64,000 bases of DNA from the NCBI GenBank assembly GCA_029207755.1, contig JARCOQ010000003.1, forward strand, positions 41,188,144 to 41,252,143, written 5' to 3'. The stretch is from Chamaea fasciata. Its lineage: Eukaryota > Chordata > Aves > Passeriformes > Sylviidae. Shown piece after piece: positions 36,701 through 50,164 of this stretch (positions within the stretch are counted from its first letter, which is position 1; the number at the start of each line of letters is the position of its first letter). The notes under the pieces were generated by a model. It saw only the letters and a list, made by a program, of their open reading frames with translations. It was not told the DNA's origin and ran no database searches. The translations under genes were made by a program, and so were the position numbers.

Positions 36701-39700
36701 GTGTATTTATTTATTGCATGGAAAAGTGCACCATGTGCAGCATTCCCTGATGCTGGCACAGGGGCTCTGGCAGACGCCTAATGTTCTCTCTGTGCTGTGT
36801 CATCCACAGGACAGAAGTGAAGCCCTGCTGAGATCTGAGGTTATTGATACACATCTCAGAGGTCATTTTGTTGAGAATGACTAGATTCTCAGCCAGAAAA
36901 AGGGTGAATCATATCTTCGCTAACATAATTCTGAGTAACAGAACAAATTCCTCAAGGACAAGCTTCATTTTTCTCAGAAACAACTAAAACCAGCAGCATG
37001 TTCCTAGTATTTAACAGTTTCTTAAAATAACCCAGCCATCAGGAGGTAGCAAGTACAGTCTGGTTCTCAGTGTTTTTTTCCCAGTTCTGACCAAAAATGT
37101 CCCTGTAGGCATGCTGTGCAGAGACCAAAACCCATGAAGAGCCTGTAAATTGTTACAACTGGGAAAAAGGTGCCAGCTAACACTAAGATTTTTTTCAAAT
37201 AACAGCACTGCAAGAAAATATGTTTTAAGTGGCTTTAAAAACTCCAGTCCTTTTCTGTTGTCAAGAAAGCTGTAGAAGTGATATTTACTTTTCAGGTACC
37301 GAACATGAAAGAATAAAGCAGATGGCATTAGTGACTCACCCGTGCTAGCAAAGAAAAAGGAGTAGACTCCATGAAGAGAGTGACCCAGCTAAATCCCAGA
37401 ACAAGGACTATTCAAAAATTTACCATCCTCGTATAATGGGCTCTGCTCAAAAGAGGACCACAAAGCAGATATCCATCTCACCATATAATGTTTCCATGAC
37501 ATCATAGATTGAAACACCAAATTTAGGTTTGCATTTCCTCAACACCAGAGGAATATGTTGCACAGCAACTCCAAAATACACACTTGAATATTCAAAGGTG
37601 CTTTGTACCAAGACAAAGCTATCCCAGACCCAGGGCTTCACAGCAGGTCTGCAGCCTCCCAGGGCCTCAGCAAGCTCACCTTCAAATCTGTGCACAACCT
37701 CCTCTAAGGGGCTTGAAACACTGGCCATCCCAAATACACATCTTTTCTAGCTTCCCCCGGGTTCTGAATTCCTTATGAATTCACCCGTCCATATAACCAC
37801 AACCTTAGTGATGAGAATGGACTCCTATCAGCATTCATCTCCCAAATTCAATTAACACTGTTTGTCCAGGTGAAAACTCCAGACCTACAATTTCCCCATA
37901 AGTCTAAATTGGCTGTCAGACACAACTTTGGCAACTGACTCTCTGTTTAAAAGAAAATAATAGCATTTATTTGGCAATTGCCCAACACTCAATAAATACT
38001 CTACTGCTTGATTTACTTCTAGGAATAAATTGAGGGGAGTTATGAGGCAATTGACTGCCAACTGCAAAATACCCATCCCAAGGGCACCTTCTGAGTTTGA
38101 AACTCCATCTAGCATTCTGTCACTTTAAGAAATAATCATCTCTACACCTAAATCAACATTTTTAGACACACCAGTCAAGATGGAAATGTTGAAATGGAGC
38201 AAGGAAGGACCATCTAGAGCTTTTTCTGGTCTAATGCAGAATTGCAGGAGATGCCATTGGCCTTATAACTTCTTCCAGCTGACAAAAAGATTACAGTAGA
38301 TGCAGATGGCTCACAATTCCATTGTCTGTCTTATCCACTGTGCTGGATTATTCTGCAGACATGGGGTTAATAGTTGGTGATGGATATCACCAGCAACCAG
38401 ATCCTTGTCTTCTCAAATATAACTGCTTTCTGTTAATGAAAACCAACAGCTGGAGAGACAAGAATGGGGGAACCAACATAAGGTTTCTTGCTTGAAACTT
38501 TTTACTAATCTACCACTTTTACTACAATTTACAAAAAAAATAAGAACAACTTTGAGATCATTGCTTGAGGTTTTTCCAGGGTTCACTAACTGCTTCCTAA
38601 AAGGGATCTGAGTGAAGCAATATGGCCAAGCACCTTTCCTGTCAACACTGGGTTAGGTTGGATTTAAAGGCATTCAGGTCCCATGGCTGTGTTGTAGAGG
38701 AGCTCCTTTTCCCCCATTCTTGTCACTTCATTCATTCTCAGTACTGTCAAAGGCTGTTTGGTGACTGCATGAGATGAAGAACTCACCACTTCCCTTGGTG
38801 GTTTTCCTTGAGCACTGCTAAAAACATATGACTACAGATTCTTCTTATCTTTTCTTGTATGAATTAAATAAAAATGTAAAATTTACTTTGACCCAGACAT
38901 GAAAGTATTCAAATAATGCAACCAAGACCCATCTTTTTAATAATCTATACAACTGAAGCAGTTTAAATCCTGCCATATAAATATTTTCTCTATCTCTTCA
39001 ATTGTTTCTGGTATTCTTTTTTACCTGCTTTCTCTAATTTTTCCTCTTTTTCTGGTTGACAGCAGCAGTGAATCTTCAGCGTTTGACAAGTTCAAAGCAA
39101 AATCTGCTACACTTCTAGGTCTGCTCAGCTGTGTTCCAGTTTCATGTTGCAAGTTAATCATTAGCTGTAAGCCTACTGTGTGTTCTCCAACTGCCGTGTT
39201 CTCATTTTTGCACAAGACCACCAGTTTTGATCCACTGGCAGATTTTATCTATTTTATATTTTCTTCTCTATGTTATGGATACACTGAAGATTGCCAGTCA
39301 AACAATGTCTCAATGCAGAGTGCCTTCTTAAATAATTAATTGATAATAATTCTCCAGTGATGATTACTTTTTCAATGAGTTTAATAAGATTCATCTCACA
39401 AACAGTCCCTAATCTATTTAAAATATGTTCCTTCTTGCAGTGCTAACTTCAAATATCATGCCATACTGAGGAAATCACTTTACAAACTCTAAATACATTC
39501 CATCATGCAAATCTTTTGCATTGGTCATTAGAAACTGCACCAAAGATGTATGTCATTTCTTATTAACAATAATATTCCATGAATTATCCTATCAGAATTT
39601 ATAGCTTTGGGTTTTTTAACCATCATTTGATATCTGTATCAATTTGACTATTATTTTACCCAAGACATAATTCAGATCAAGTTTTTTTTTTGTCTGAACA

Positions 39701-42700
39701 CAGTATAGCACTTTTCTTAAATATTGGGAGAACATTAGCACACTTCAGTTTACTGAAATGGTCTCAGTTTTCAAAGATTTATTTAAAATTAGTATCAGCA
39801 GACAAAGATATTCTCAGCTTTAGAATTTCAGGACAGAAGTCAACTGTGTCTGGTGGTATAAGAATGCAATAAAAATATCTTGAATTCTTTCTATTTTCTC
39901 CTCTTTCAATTCATGTTGATCTTATTTTTCCTCTTTAATTGGTTCTGAAAATTTGCTATCATGTGTTTAAATCAGAGACATCCTTTCTTTTTCTGACACG
40001 GCAAGTAAATCATGTAGTCAATATAAATCTCTTCAGGGACTACATCTCATTTCTAAAAGTACCCTCCTGCTCAGCAACATTGAGTTCATCCCCTAGGGGA
40101 GCTGTGCACAAGACTTAACCACCTCATAGAGAAAGTTTGATTGTTTTCATGATGTTAAGGATACATTTACCTGTTCAAAGTTAAGGTCTTCAGGATGGAA
40201 AAGTTGCATTTTTACTTCTTCCTCTGTTGACATTGAAGCTTTTCGTACATAACTGTTAGTACAAGTCTTCATCATGGCCCAGATGAGATATATGTTTAAT
40301 ATGAGTTGTTCACCCACCGCAGCTCTTGTAATTGCCTGGTTGACCTACTTTTGTTGAGGGCTTTATAGAAAGGAGGATTTCTTTCAAGCTCTGAAATTCT
40401 TAAGTCTAATATTGATAGGAGATAATGGCTCTGAGGATCAGAATCCCAGTCTATTTATTTTGTTTATGTTTTCCTTTATTTTTTTTTAAAGCAACGTAAG
40501 ATTTTAAGCAACATCATTCTGGTTTTTAAGCCTAATTTTAATCCTAAACTGTTGGTTTATATAGTATGGCTCATCCAAGAGCATCCATTAAATAAAAATT
40601 GATTCATACCTCACACATCTAAAAATCATAATTTTTATCAGTATTATTTTGTTAACTTAGAAGATGCTGCTCCATACAGGACTTGGCTTGTGAGATCTGC
40701 ATATGCCTTCAGTCACTAAAGGAAAGCAATAAAACCCAACCTTCTTTTGAAAGCAAGCATGAATTTTCAACTGACTGTCAACATAGGGAGAAAGAGGAAA
40801 GATGTTTCAGAATGGAAAGAAAATTTCCAGAGAGGACAGAATCCTCTCAAATGTCTGTTACAGAGAAATCCACTAACCAGCACCAACTGTGTCCCTGTAA
40901 GGAAACAGCCAGCTGCTCCAAGGGAATACAACAACATGTGAGCCAAGGGTGCTGGGCAACCAGCTTGTCTGGAAGCACTTAAAAATGCAGGGAGGAAACC
41001 AACAGAGACAAAATAATAATCATGATGAAAAAGTGATAAAAGATGGAGGGAAATTATTCACACTGTAAACTGTTGTAATTCAGAACATCATTTGCAAAAC
41101 TGAATGATGACGGTGGTAATTACCACAGTAAAGGATCACTCTTGTACTAACTGGATCCTTGCTGCCTTTTCGCTTGGGTGTCTCCATTTGAGCCTGGAAT
41201 GGCCTCACTCAGCTGTGAAGAAAATTGATGCCATCTTCTTTTAGTCCTGAAACAAGTTGTCCTTAATGCAAATGCTTATCCCTACAAGAAACTTGGGTTT
41301 GAACAATGACCTGCAAAATTCCACCTCTGAATTAAGTAGCCAATCAGTGCAGATCTGCTTAATTTAATACAGGGTCCAAACGAAGCCCAAAGCGTGCCTT
41401 CACAGATTTCATTTGGCTCTCTGGGAAGTCATATGGCCTCACAAACCCTCCTCCACCTACAGCTGCCTGTCCTATGCTTTGAAAAAGACCAATGTTTCTC
41501 TGTCTCCTTTGGCACTTTTCCCCCTCTTTGGGTCCCCTTGGATTTCTGGTCTCAATTCCCACTCCTGTTCTTGCATAGTCCAAGCAGAAATTGCCTTTCT
41601 TCTAAGAAAGCAGCACCTGGAGACCAGTGGGGATGTCAGCTTCACCCCCTCTATCACCTCTGCCATCACTGCATGCCAGTGGCCCCTTCCTTTCTCTTAG
41701 GCTTGCCCTGGCTCTGAGTCTGTGCCAGGAGCGTGGCTCTGGGAAGGACCTGGTAGGCACAGAGAGCAGCTTGGCAGGACACAGTCAGTCACCTCTAGCT
41801 TTTGGCTGTGGATGCTCCGCATGAGCAAAGGCAGAGCTGCTCTGTTTCAGGAGCTAAGGAGTTGGCAGACTAGATGAAACATCCCCGATAAAGAACTTAT
41901 GTCTGTCCCCATTTGGCTGTTTATGGTACTTCTGAATGTTTTGGCAAACATAAGCCCTCTCCTCAGGACCTGGAAAGCAGCTCCTTTACTTTGTAGTACA
42001 ACCTGCTTTGTTTCCACAGGTTGCCAGTGACCTATTCATGGTGCAGGCTAGTATAAATCTCTGGCCTGGCCAGCACATCTCTGCAGCCTGCCAGCTAGAT
42101 GTCTGCACTTCATGCACAGCTTTCTGTCTTAGCAGTAGAACATTTTACCCTGAAATGAGATTTTATCCGGTGAGCTGGAAAGTTCTCAGCAAGTTGATCT
42201 GCTCCCTCACCTGCAGCCTTGCTTTTACTGTCAGAGCCAAAACGCTGAGCTGGATCTCCATCTGAGAGCTCTTCATTCAGATGATAGCCCAGAAGACATA
42301 TTGCAATGCTCTGGTGGGTCAGCATGACTGATTTCAACTGAAGACCAAAGCATACCTTTCCATACTTTTTAGATAATTAGATGTTTACATTTACTCAGTT
42401 TGATTAACAGCTGCAGCCACACTCAGCCAAGCTCAGCTTAGAAAAATTACACAACGTGTCCTGTTTACAGCTTTAGCTGAACAGAGGCAGAAAAGATAAA
42501 AGATTTTCTTTATGAACTACTGATACGTTGCCTAATCTGGCTCAGGAAGCAAAATATCAACAGCTGTGGAGCTTGGGATTTTTAATTCCTGGACAAACCA
42601 TCACAGTTGTTTTCCCAGTGACATGGCCAGCCAACTCACAGCCCTGCAGCTGAGTTAGCTCTGAAATGAGGCAGCTCGTGAGTCGGCTGCAGAGAGAATA

Positions 42701-43135
42701 ATGAATCCAAGATTCTCCCCCAGCCAATACTACAGGTTTGTTATGTAAAGGAAACAGCTCTGCACCTCCATCGACTTGCACCTCTGTGGAGGAAGTTGAC
42801 TGCCACAGTGAGGGAAAGTAAAGGACTTAAATAATTCTCCAGGGCATTCTGATGCAGGAAACTGAATGCATCAGATTAGACAGATTTACAGGAACATAAT
42901 TAGAGGATAAGAACAAGATTTGAAAAAAAATAAGGCCTTAATCAGAAACTGTTGAGCATGAAAATAGTGGTTTTTTAAACTCTGGGATTTTTAACACTGA
43001 TGTTTCTTCCCGTACAGTTAGCAACAGACTAACATGGAAGCAGGTCTTCATCTAGTTCTTATTTATTCCTGCTAAAATACATATGTGAATCAGAGAGGAA
43101 GACCTCTAAGGTGGAACAATTATCTGCTAAAAGAG
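33701..43135. other. Long unannotated AT-rich single-copy stretch
   Basis: More than nine kilobases without a recognised gene, LINE or LTR. Features seen: an A run at about 34526-34540, a direct repeat TGGCCTGAAA twice at 35967-35986, and strongly AT-rich DNA at 38850-40650. Open frames at 35382-35942 (plus), 37447-37728 (minus, 93 codons) and 41359-41824 (both strands) carry no recognised domain. The absence of repeats over this length is typical of bird macrochromosomal noncoding DNA. Confidence 0.5.
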
Positions 43136-43248
43136 TTAAATTTACTGAAATTCATTTTTCAACCAATCTAAGGACTAAGTTCAATGAAGAATTAAATTTA
43201 CTGAAATCTAATTTTTCATCCAATCTAAGGACTAGGTTGTATGAAATA
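43136..43248 (+). repeat. 56-bp direct tandem duplication
   Basis: Two adjacent copies of a unit beginning TTAAATTTACTGAAAT: copy 1 at 43136-43191, copy 2 at 43192-43248. Shared blocks are the start, the CCAATCTAAGGACTA core and the GTT..ATGAA end. The copies differ by scattered substitutions and a one-base shift, so the duplication is not recent. No coding frame crosses it. It is most simply a local replication-slippage or unequal-exchange event. Confidence 0.85.
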
Positions 43249-46137
43249 GCTGCAGTTTATGAATGATCTGTAGCATTCACATATTCCATACTGTTTATTT
43301 ACTCACACAAGCAGTGTGTAAAAAAGAAAAGTGCAAAAAAGAAAAAAAGACCTATTACAATGCCTATATTTAGATAGACACACTTCAGAATGAACAATTA
43401 ACAAAACAGAGACAAGGTTTGTGTACAAATTATTGTGCAAATCCTGCTAATCCAACTTTGATTTGAAAAAATGCAGTGATGTTCTCACACTGTGCTTCAG
43501 GTGTTAAATACAGCTGGAGAGATGGCAATCTGCTCTGGGAAGGAGAAAGGCGACTCCAGGTATTGGGTGCAGTGCTCTGCAGCCAGGACTCCATCCAGGC
43601 AGTGACTCCTGCCTCGAAGGAGTAGTCACTTGGCACACTGCTCCCTCTTGGTAGGAGATTTCAGTACCTTTGTGCACTTACTTTGTGCCTGTTTGTCAGA
43701 CCCTGGCTGCCATCACTCCCATCCAAGAGAGATATTGCTCCTTCTCTGCCCCAAGGACCTCAGAGGACCTGCCTGAACTCCTATACCAATCATATCACTC
43801 CTACCTCAGTGCACCTCCACTCTGGTGGAAAGCAGCAGAGCCCACACATCTGTGCCAGGGCCCAGACCCCTGAAGAGCTGCCAAAGGAAGAGGAAGCACA
43901 GAAGGAGAACTGTGGGGACCATCAGAAACTCAGCAAATAAAAGGTTTCTTAGTTGCCAAGCAGGTCTAACAGGAATTATAAAAGAGACACGCATGACATA
44001 AAACCAAGGTAGCAACAAGAGAGGAGAGTCCAAGAAAAGTGAAATAAAAAAGTCCTTGAGAAGAAGCCAAAACAGTAAGAGGATGCAGGTTTGCAAAGTC
44101 TAGGTCTAACACCAACACTATTTCTGAGGATTTGTACAAATCAAGGCAAGCTATTCTGGCTCCATCCTTTATTTATTATCTTATGAAGGAATTAAATATC
44201 AGAAGAAAAGCATCATGAAAAACAGGATGAAAAAATTTCGTTTTCAACACTGCTGCAATATGTCATTTTTTCGTCCTTCTATCTGACTTCTTAGATCATC
44301 AATGCAACCCAGAGTTCAAAGTTACCAATATGTGTAATTTTGCTAATAAAGATCCCAAACACAGCTGGCAGTAATGCCTTAAGATGAAGGGGAAAAAAAT
44401 CCCAATAGAGCCCTCATATTTATGTATGTGTCTCTCTGCTCTGGAAGAGATGTTGCCAGAGAACACAACTGGGGCATCATGAGTCAATAATCTTTTATAT
44501 TCACACAATGTCCTTTGGGATTGTGTACGTTCTAGCACAAAGCCATATGTTATGTGATCCTGGAAAATAAGCATTTAATCGTTAGTATTATATATGGCCA
44601 TGATTTTGTTTTGATGGATCAACTGAGCATTGTTTGCATAGCAAGCACCGTGGAGTCTACATTTCAAGCCAAGTGGCTAAACAGAGCAGTACTGTTTCCC
44701 ATATGCTACGTGAACTTCATTATCACCCTCCACATTTGGAACTGGAAGTTACTTCTTTTTTTTTTTTTTTTTTTGCATGCGTGCATTGCTTTTTTGGCAT
44801 TTCACATTTAAATCTTCCCAAAGAACATCATGGCAAAAAAATTTAGGAGGATCTCTTCTCATCAGCTTTTGAGGACAGAGGCTTGAGAAACAAGATACCC
44901 TCCCAAGCAGAGGGAGCAGAGCCACACTGTTCCAGCAAGGAACAGCACAAGAATTTCCAGACACCAACACTGATCCATTGTGCTTGCCTGTACTTTGGGG
45001 CAAATCTCACGTGACTTATCAGGACTTGGAACATACAACAGCCATCCCACAAATCAGTCATAGCCTTATCCCAGCTGACATTGCAGGCAGACACCCTGCA
45101 GATTGCCAGGACCATGTGTCAGTGCCATGGCTGGCTTGTCCCAAGACTTCGGCTCTCTGTTGCACAGAGCATGGCCATGGGCTGAGCGAGTCCTGTGGAT
45201 CCCCTGTGGTCTGTGATCTCCAGGGAGAAAACAGGGAGTGGATTCTGGAGTAACATAAGAGACAGGTTTTCAATTGCAAGCAATTGATTTTAAAACTGCA
45301 GTTGGGCTCAGGGAAAGCTTCTCCCACTTCCTTCTTTGTTCAGCAAAACCAAGTCAATACAATTTGAAGCTGTAGTTCTGCTATTGAATTTAAGCCTCTT
45401 GAATATAAAGTGATCTGCCAGGTCTAGCAGCTGTCCAGGGGGTTTCACTGAGAAATTATACTTCTCATAGTCTGGAGATCCCATGCAGTTGCTGTGCATT
45501 AGGATGCATCCTGAATTTACTATTTGCACTGGGATTTTGCCAGTTAGTCTAGTCATAACCTCATCTTCTAATTGAAACCTTCATCAAAATGATAAATGGT
45601 TAAACAGAAAATGATTTATGGGACAAAAATATAAAAATCAAAATCTCTTGTTCTTCTGCAAATACAGATTGGAAGTGAAAATGAGCTGATGAGTGTAGTT
45701 TATTCCCAGCCTGGAAATTCAGGATTTCAGACCATCTAAGAGAACAGTAGTAGAAAGAAAAGCAATTAACTTTTTCCTTTTTTTTTTCCTTTTTTTTTTT
45801 TTTTAGACTGCATAAGGACCAGCAGATTTTTATCCTCTAAAAGAGTGGAGGGTTTTTTTTTTTTTTGAGCTGCATTTGTAAACACATTCTGTCAGAGCAA
45901 ATGAGCACTCTAATTCCTAGCACCTTCAAATCCTGTACATTTCTGGAGTTTGCTGATACAGGATGGTTAACTGTCTCTGGTGGAAATTTTTCATGGAGAC
46001 AATTTCCCATGAGAAAAGAAAGAGGACTGGCTGCTGTTTTGTCATTTCAGCCCAGCTACACCTTGGACTCCTGGTTTCCCTATATGCATCCTGGCAAAGG
46101 ACATGCTTGAGGTCTTCACCTCTCTCTTTTTGCTCAG
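43249..46137. other. Unannotated DNA with poly(T) tracts
   Basis: Contains T runs at 44756-44774 (19 T), 45771-45804 (10 and 15 T around CC) and 45853-45866 (14 T). The hydrophobic minus-strand frame at 43806-44096 is a by-product of purine-rich plus-strand DNA. The minus-strand frame at 45308-45556 (82 codons) is described in the findings. No repeat family recognised. Confidence 0.5.
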
Positions 46138-46204
46138 GATATCCAAGTAGATGCCAGGGATCTGGAGGCCTTTGGTGTTTTCAGGTGTCAGAGGCTACTC
46201 CAAG
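46138..46204 (+). other. Small exon-like segment (67 bases)
   Basis: The tract TCTTCACCTCTCTCTTTTTG leads to CTCAG at 46133-46137. After 67 bases comes CCAAG|GTGAGTAAG (GT at 46205-46206), a near-consensus donor. Both sites are among the better ones noticed by eye. Two of three plus frames are open. The length is 1 modulo 3, so skipping or including it would change frame. The peptide is too short to identify (one frame reads DIQVDARDLEAFGVF...). It could be a noncoding-RNA exon or a decoy. Confidence 0.15.
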
Positions 46205-48596
46205 GTGAGTAAGCAGCCTCACCAGGTCTCCAAGCTTTTCTTCCTGACCACAAGGGCCAGCCAGCCACAGGGCCAAACAGTGGACTCCATAGTGAGCTCT
46301 TTACCCATCCAGTAATTTTGATTTTCAGACTTCCAGGCTCTCCTGTTCCTTGCACTGCTTGGGAATAAGAGTAGCTATTCACTGTCTCCTAGACTCACCT
46401 GGGATTTTGGGGATCCTCTTCCCAGGTACCTGTCTTGTCAACTAACCATCTTCCTACATTCCCTCCTATTACGAACAGAAAGGATATGGAGGCAGGCATC
46501 CTGTCTGCCTACAAACCAGACAGGAGGAGCAAGGAGAGCAGAGCTTCTCTTTTTCTTTCATGAAGTAGAATTTCCTGGAAATCCCCCCATGTTGGGACAT
46601 AAACCCCAAAGTCTGCCCTTTGACATTTTGTCCTCATTTAGAACAAAGCCCTTTTAACAATACTTTTCCTGGGGAGAGATTCTCATTTTGTCATATGGGG
46701 CTGTTTGTTAATTTAGTTTCAGATGGGAGCCAGAGACATATTCACTCTCCCTCTGAAGTGTGCACACAAAGGAAGGGCAAGGGAAACAGGAGCCAAATGT
46801 GACTGGAGTTTTGAATTTCTGCAGAGCTCTATTCCTCAAGGAAAAAATTCCAAGGACATGTTTTGGAGCCTCAGGCATTTAATTTGAGCCTTTTTTTACT
46901 CAAAATAAAGGATTCTAGAAGAGTCCTCTTTGGAGTGAATGGCAAATTGTAAAAGCATAGGCAGACAAGCATATAGCTTGTCAAGGGTCAAGAGACCCAG
47001 GAAAGCTCAGAATGTCTTTTTCTGGCATTGTGTTTGAATCCAGACTTTAATGTTAGGAAGCTTTTCCAACTGAATATCAGTGAAGGAGTTAGGATAGGGA
47101 AGAAGTGGCAGTAACAACCAATTTCACTTTGTTTATCCTTTTTATAGAAATATTTCTATTACACTGAAGGCCAGTTTTATCGGGAAAACTCTTCAGTGGG
47201 TTACCTGATGTCAGGGTCCCATGAGCCTGGATTCAGTATTATCAGCAAAAAATCCTTTCTGTTTCGGCTATAGCTTTTGCTATCACATTTGGCCTTGATA
47301 ATATTATTCACTTATCCAGGTTTATTTTCTTAGTATCATTTCTTCTGCTTCATTTAGAGAGAATACAGGCAGCTTAGTTCCTAGGGAATCTTAGAGAAGG
47401 TTTGGAATTGAAGCTCTTGTATCTTTCACATAACTTGGCAACCTACTGGAAAGGAATTTGGAAAAAACACTACAGGAGGAAACCTCACCCTTCTTACAGG
47501 TTTCCCTTTGGGAGGAAGTTATTTCCCTTCCTAATTATATTTATAGAGGTGTCTTCTTAAGTAATGTATTGCCTACACAATGAATATGAAATTCACATGG
47601 ATATTGCTAGGTGATAGTTACCGTTGTCATTTATTAACTTTAAAATGTTTTTCCAGTCTTTCTGCCAAAAGACTGTGAAGGATGATGATGGTGTGTGTAT
47701 ATTATGACATACATAATGGGTGTGCAACTTCATTATCCTTAGCGGATGTCCACACTTGGAAGGAAAATGTCTTAAATCTCCAGTCTCCTCCACCCAAACC
47801 ATGTTGCTTTCACATCATCCTTACAATCTTTATTTAAATCACTGTATCTTAGATTTTTCTGCCCTTTCTTAGCATGCAAACCATTTTAGTAGGTGCTTAA
47901 AAGGGAGATGATAAAGATTATTTGTACTAAGGTATCAACTGGCAATCTGGAAAGTAAAAATACATAAATATTTCTTAAGAAGAATAATAAAAGCACATTG
48001 GTATGTCTCTTGAATGAAACATGAAATTTTTTTTTACCACTATCTTATTACATAATTTTGTTTCCTTTCAGTGCAGCTTACTATCCTGAGATAGAAAAGC
48101 AAACAATCAAACAAAAAATGAACTGAATGAAAAAGCCTTTGGATGAGTGAACTAAAAAGGTAATTTTCATTTACTGAATACCATAGCTACACATCATGCT
48201 TCACTTGAATATATTCACTGTTATGATTTCATGGGTGGGAGCAAAAACGAATAATGGGAAAAATGAAATTTCCACTCTGTCAGACCACTGATCACAATGG
48301 TTTCAACTAGAGAAAGGACAAAAATGCTCCTTATAAGTGTGTTTTTCACAGCCCAGGATCACACAGGGTAGAAGGCATTTCATTCATTTTTTCAGATATT
48401 ATTTCCTTTCCTCAAGATGTCTTTTTATCTATGATTGTGCAGAGTGTGTTTTATATTCATTAGGTCAAGTTCACCCCTGATGCAACCCTAGCCAAGTGTG
48501 TGGTGTTGGGCCAGGAACAATTTCAGCCTCTGGTCTCCTTCTTTTGGGGATTGCTATTACCTGAAACCAGCATCCTCCCCCGAGGCCTGGTGACGC
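46205..48596. other. Unannotated single-copy DNA
   Basis: AT-rich, no recognised gene or repeat. Short frames (46620-46802 plus, 47593-47802 minus) without support. Confidence 0.5.
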
Positions 48597-49133
48597 TGTT
48601 GTTCACTACAACGACACAAGACTCTGATTTCAGAAGGCTGAAAATGGCTTTTTTATTTTTGGGATGTGTCTTTCTTGTATACTTTTTTACACAGATCAAT
48701 TTGATTGGTGACAAGAAGACAAACTTCTTCAAACACATTGGTCAGACTAGACGGACATCAAGAAGAAGTCCCTCCTAGGGAAAGAATGTAAACATAAGTA
48801 CAGTTACAAAAACATGTCTCTTGTTTACAGAAAATTCTCTGGGAAAAGAATTTTAGAAAACCAAAACATCTCAGGCACAAAGCCAGGGCTTCAGCCTGGC
48901 TTTGGGATTGGCTAGTCAGCATGCACAGACGTGAGGCAAGGCTTTCTACCCAGGGATTGGCAGCTGCCTGTGAGCCCCATCTACAAACTGGTAAAGCAAG
49001 ACACTTCTGGGAGTTGTGGGAGAGTAAACTAACACAGGCATCTCTCTCTTCCAAAATGAGAGCTTAAATGGTAAATTTAGGGGCAGGTGTTGCCCTGGGA
49101 AAGTAAAAAGCGGTTCATCCAGGCATTTTGGCA
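48597..49133 (-). mobile_element. Probable solo LTR of an avian endogenous retrovirus
   Basis: On the minus strand this segment reads like a retroviral LTR. An AATAAA signal (plus-strand TTTATT at 48652-48657) is followed within about 55 bases by a short R/U5-like tail ending GAACAACA at 48597. Upstream of the signal is a U3-like region with GTTTACAAT-free, moderately GC-rich sequence extending to about 49133. The terminal TG...CA assignment at 48597 is plausible, but the other boundary is uncertain and I find no target-site duplication. The wording of the sequence recalls bird LTRs, from memory only. No gag, pol or env sequence adjoins it, so it would be a solo LTR or a fragment. Open frames across it (48500-48778 plus, 48523-48738 minus) are not genes. 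Confidence 0.45.
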
Positions 49134-50164
49134 GATCTCTGAGTAACAGCATGAAGCAGAACCACAACTACATTACTCTGTGTGGTTACTTTTCACAGCT
49201 CACATTACAAGATGGCTCTAGAGCAAGTTTGCCCTTACAGACCCCACAGACAAATGGGAAGTACTCAAACAATATTCCAGTGAACCCTTAATTTGAGCCT
49301 GTATTGGAAATACAGCTGCCTTTTCTTATTTGCTGTTTCCTTGTGGCTTAAAATAATGGAATGTATCAGGAAGATCAGGCCATGCCAAAGTTTACTCCCT
49401 GTAATTGCCCACATCACAGGTCCCAAGCAGAAAGATGCTGGGTGATGCTGGTAGATGACTAGAAGTCTTCTTTCATATAGAGACTAAAAGAATGCTGGAT
49501 TAAGACTTCAAGGCTAATGAGACTCAGACCTTTGAGCTCTTGTCCTGTTTTTAAATTTAAACAAGGCGCAAAAACAATCAGTTTAACTTTTATCCTTTGC
49601 TTTTATTCCTATTAATTGCCACACAAAGAGCCTGAAACAATGGAGAAATTGCTTACCTCACATAGCTTTCATTTTTCTTCTGGCTTCAAGAAAATTGCAT
49701 AATCCTTTTCTTCTCTTAATTCAACTGCTCAGAGACATATTATGCAATAATATCCAAGCTCCCTATCCTTGGCACAGCTAATGAGAGAAACAGCATCCAG
49801 GAACTTCCAGTAGGTCCAGTAGGCTCCTGCAGTGGCACAATGTAGCCTTTACATGGAAGCTGCATAAAACATCAAAAAATGCCATCTTGAAGGTGAGAAT
49901 AATAATAGTTTGGGGTTCTTTTCCTATCCCTTCTAAAAAATGATAATTCTCTGAGGTTGAATCAACACAGCCAAGCAGAAGCATTTTGTGCTACCTCACT
50001 ACAATGACTTTAGAGGGAAGTAAAGTCAGAGATTTAACTCACCTTAATTCTATCAGTGCAAATGAGGAACCACTCTTTGCAAATGACTGGAGAGATTCAG
50101 TGTAGGACAGCCATGAAGTCATTTTGGCCAATGTAGCTGGTCGAAGCATCAGTTGCCTTTCTCA
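49134..50164. other. Unannotated single-copy DNA
   Basis: AT-rich sequence with no recognised gene. The last ~100 bases (50060-50164) may be a decayed 5' continuation of the CR1 fragment that follows. Confidence 0.45.

Noticed and set aside
43806..44096. Hydrophobic, membrane-protein-like minus frame
   Set aside because: It is the complement of a purine-rich plus-strand stretch (AGAG/GAAG-rich), which automatically yields Leu/Phe-rich peptides.
48500..48778. Plus-strand frame with a predicted membrane segment
   Set aside because: It lies mostly in the LTR-like element and is antisense to it; the hydrophobic stretch comes from the T-rich complement of the AATAAA region.
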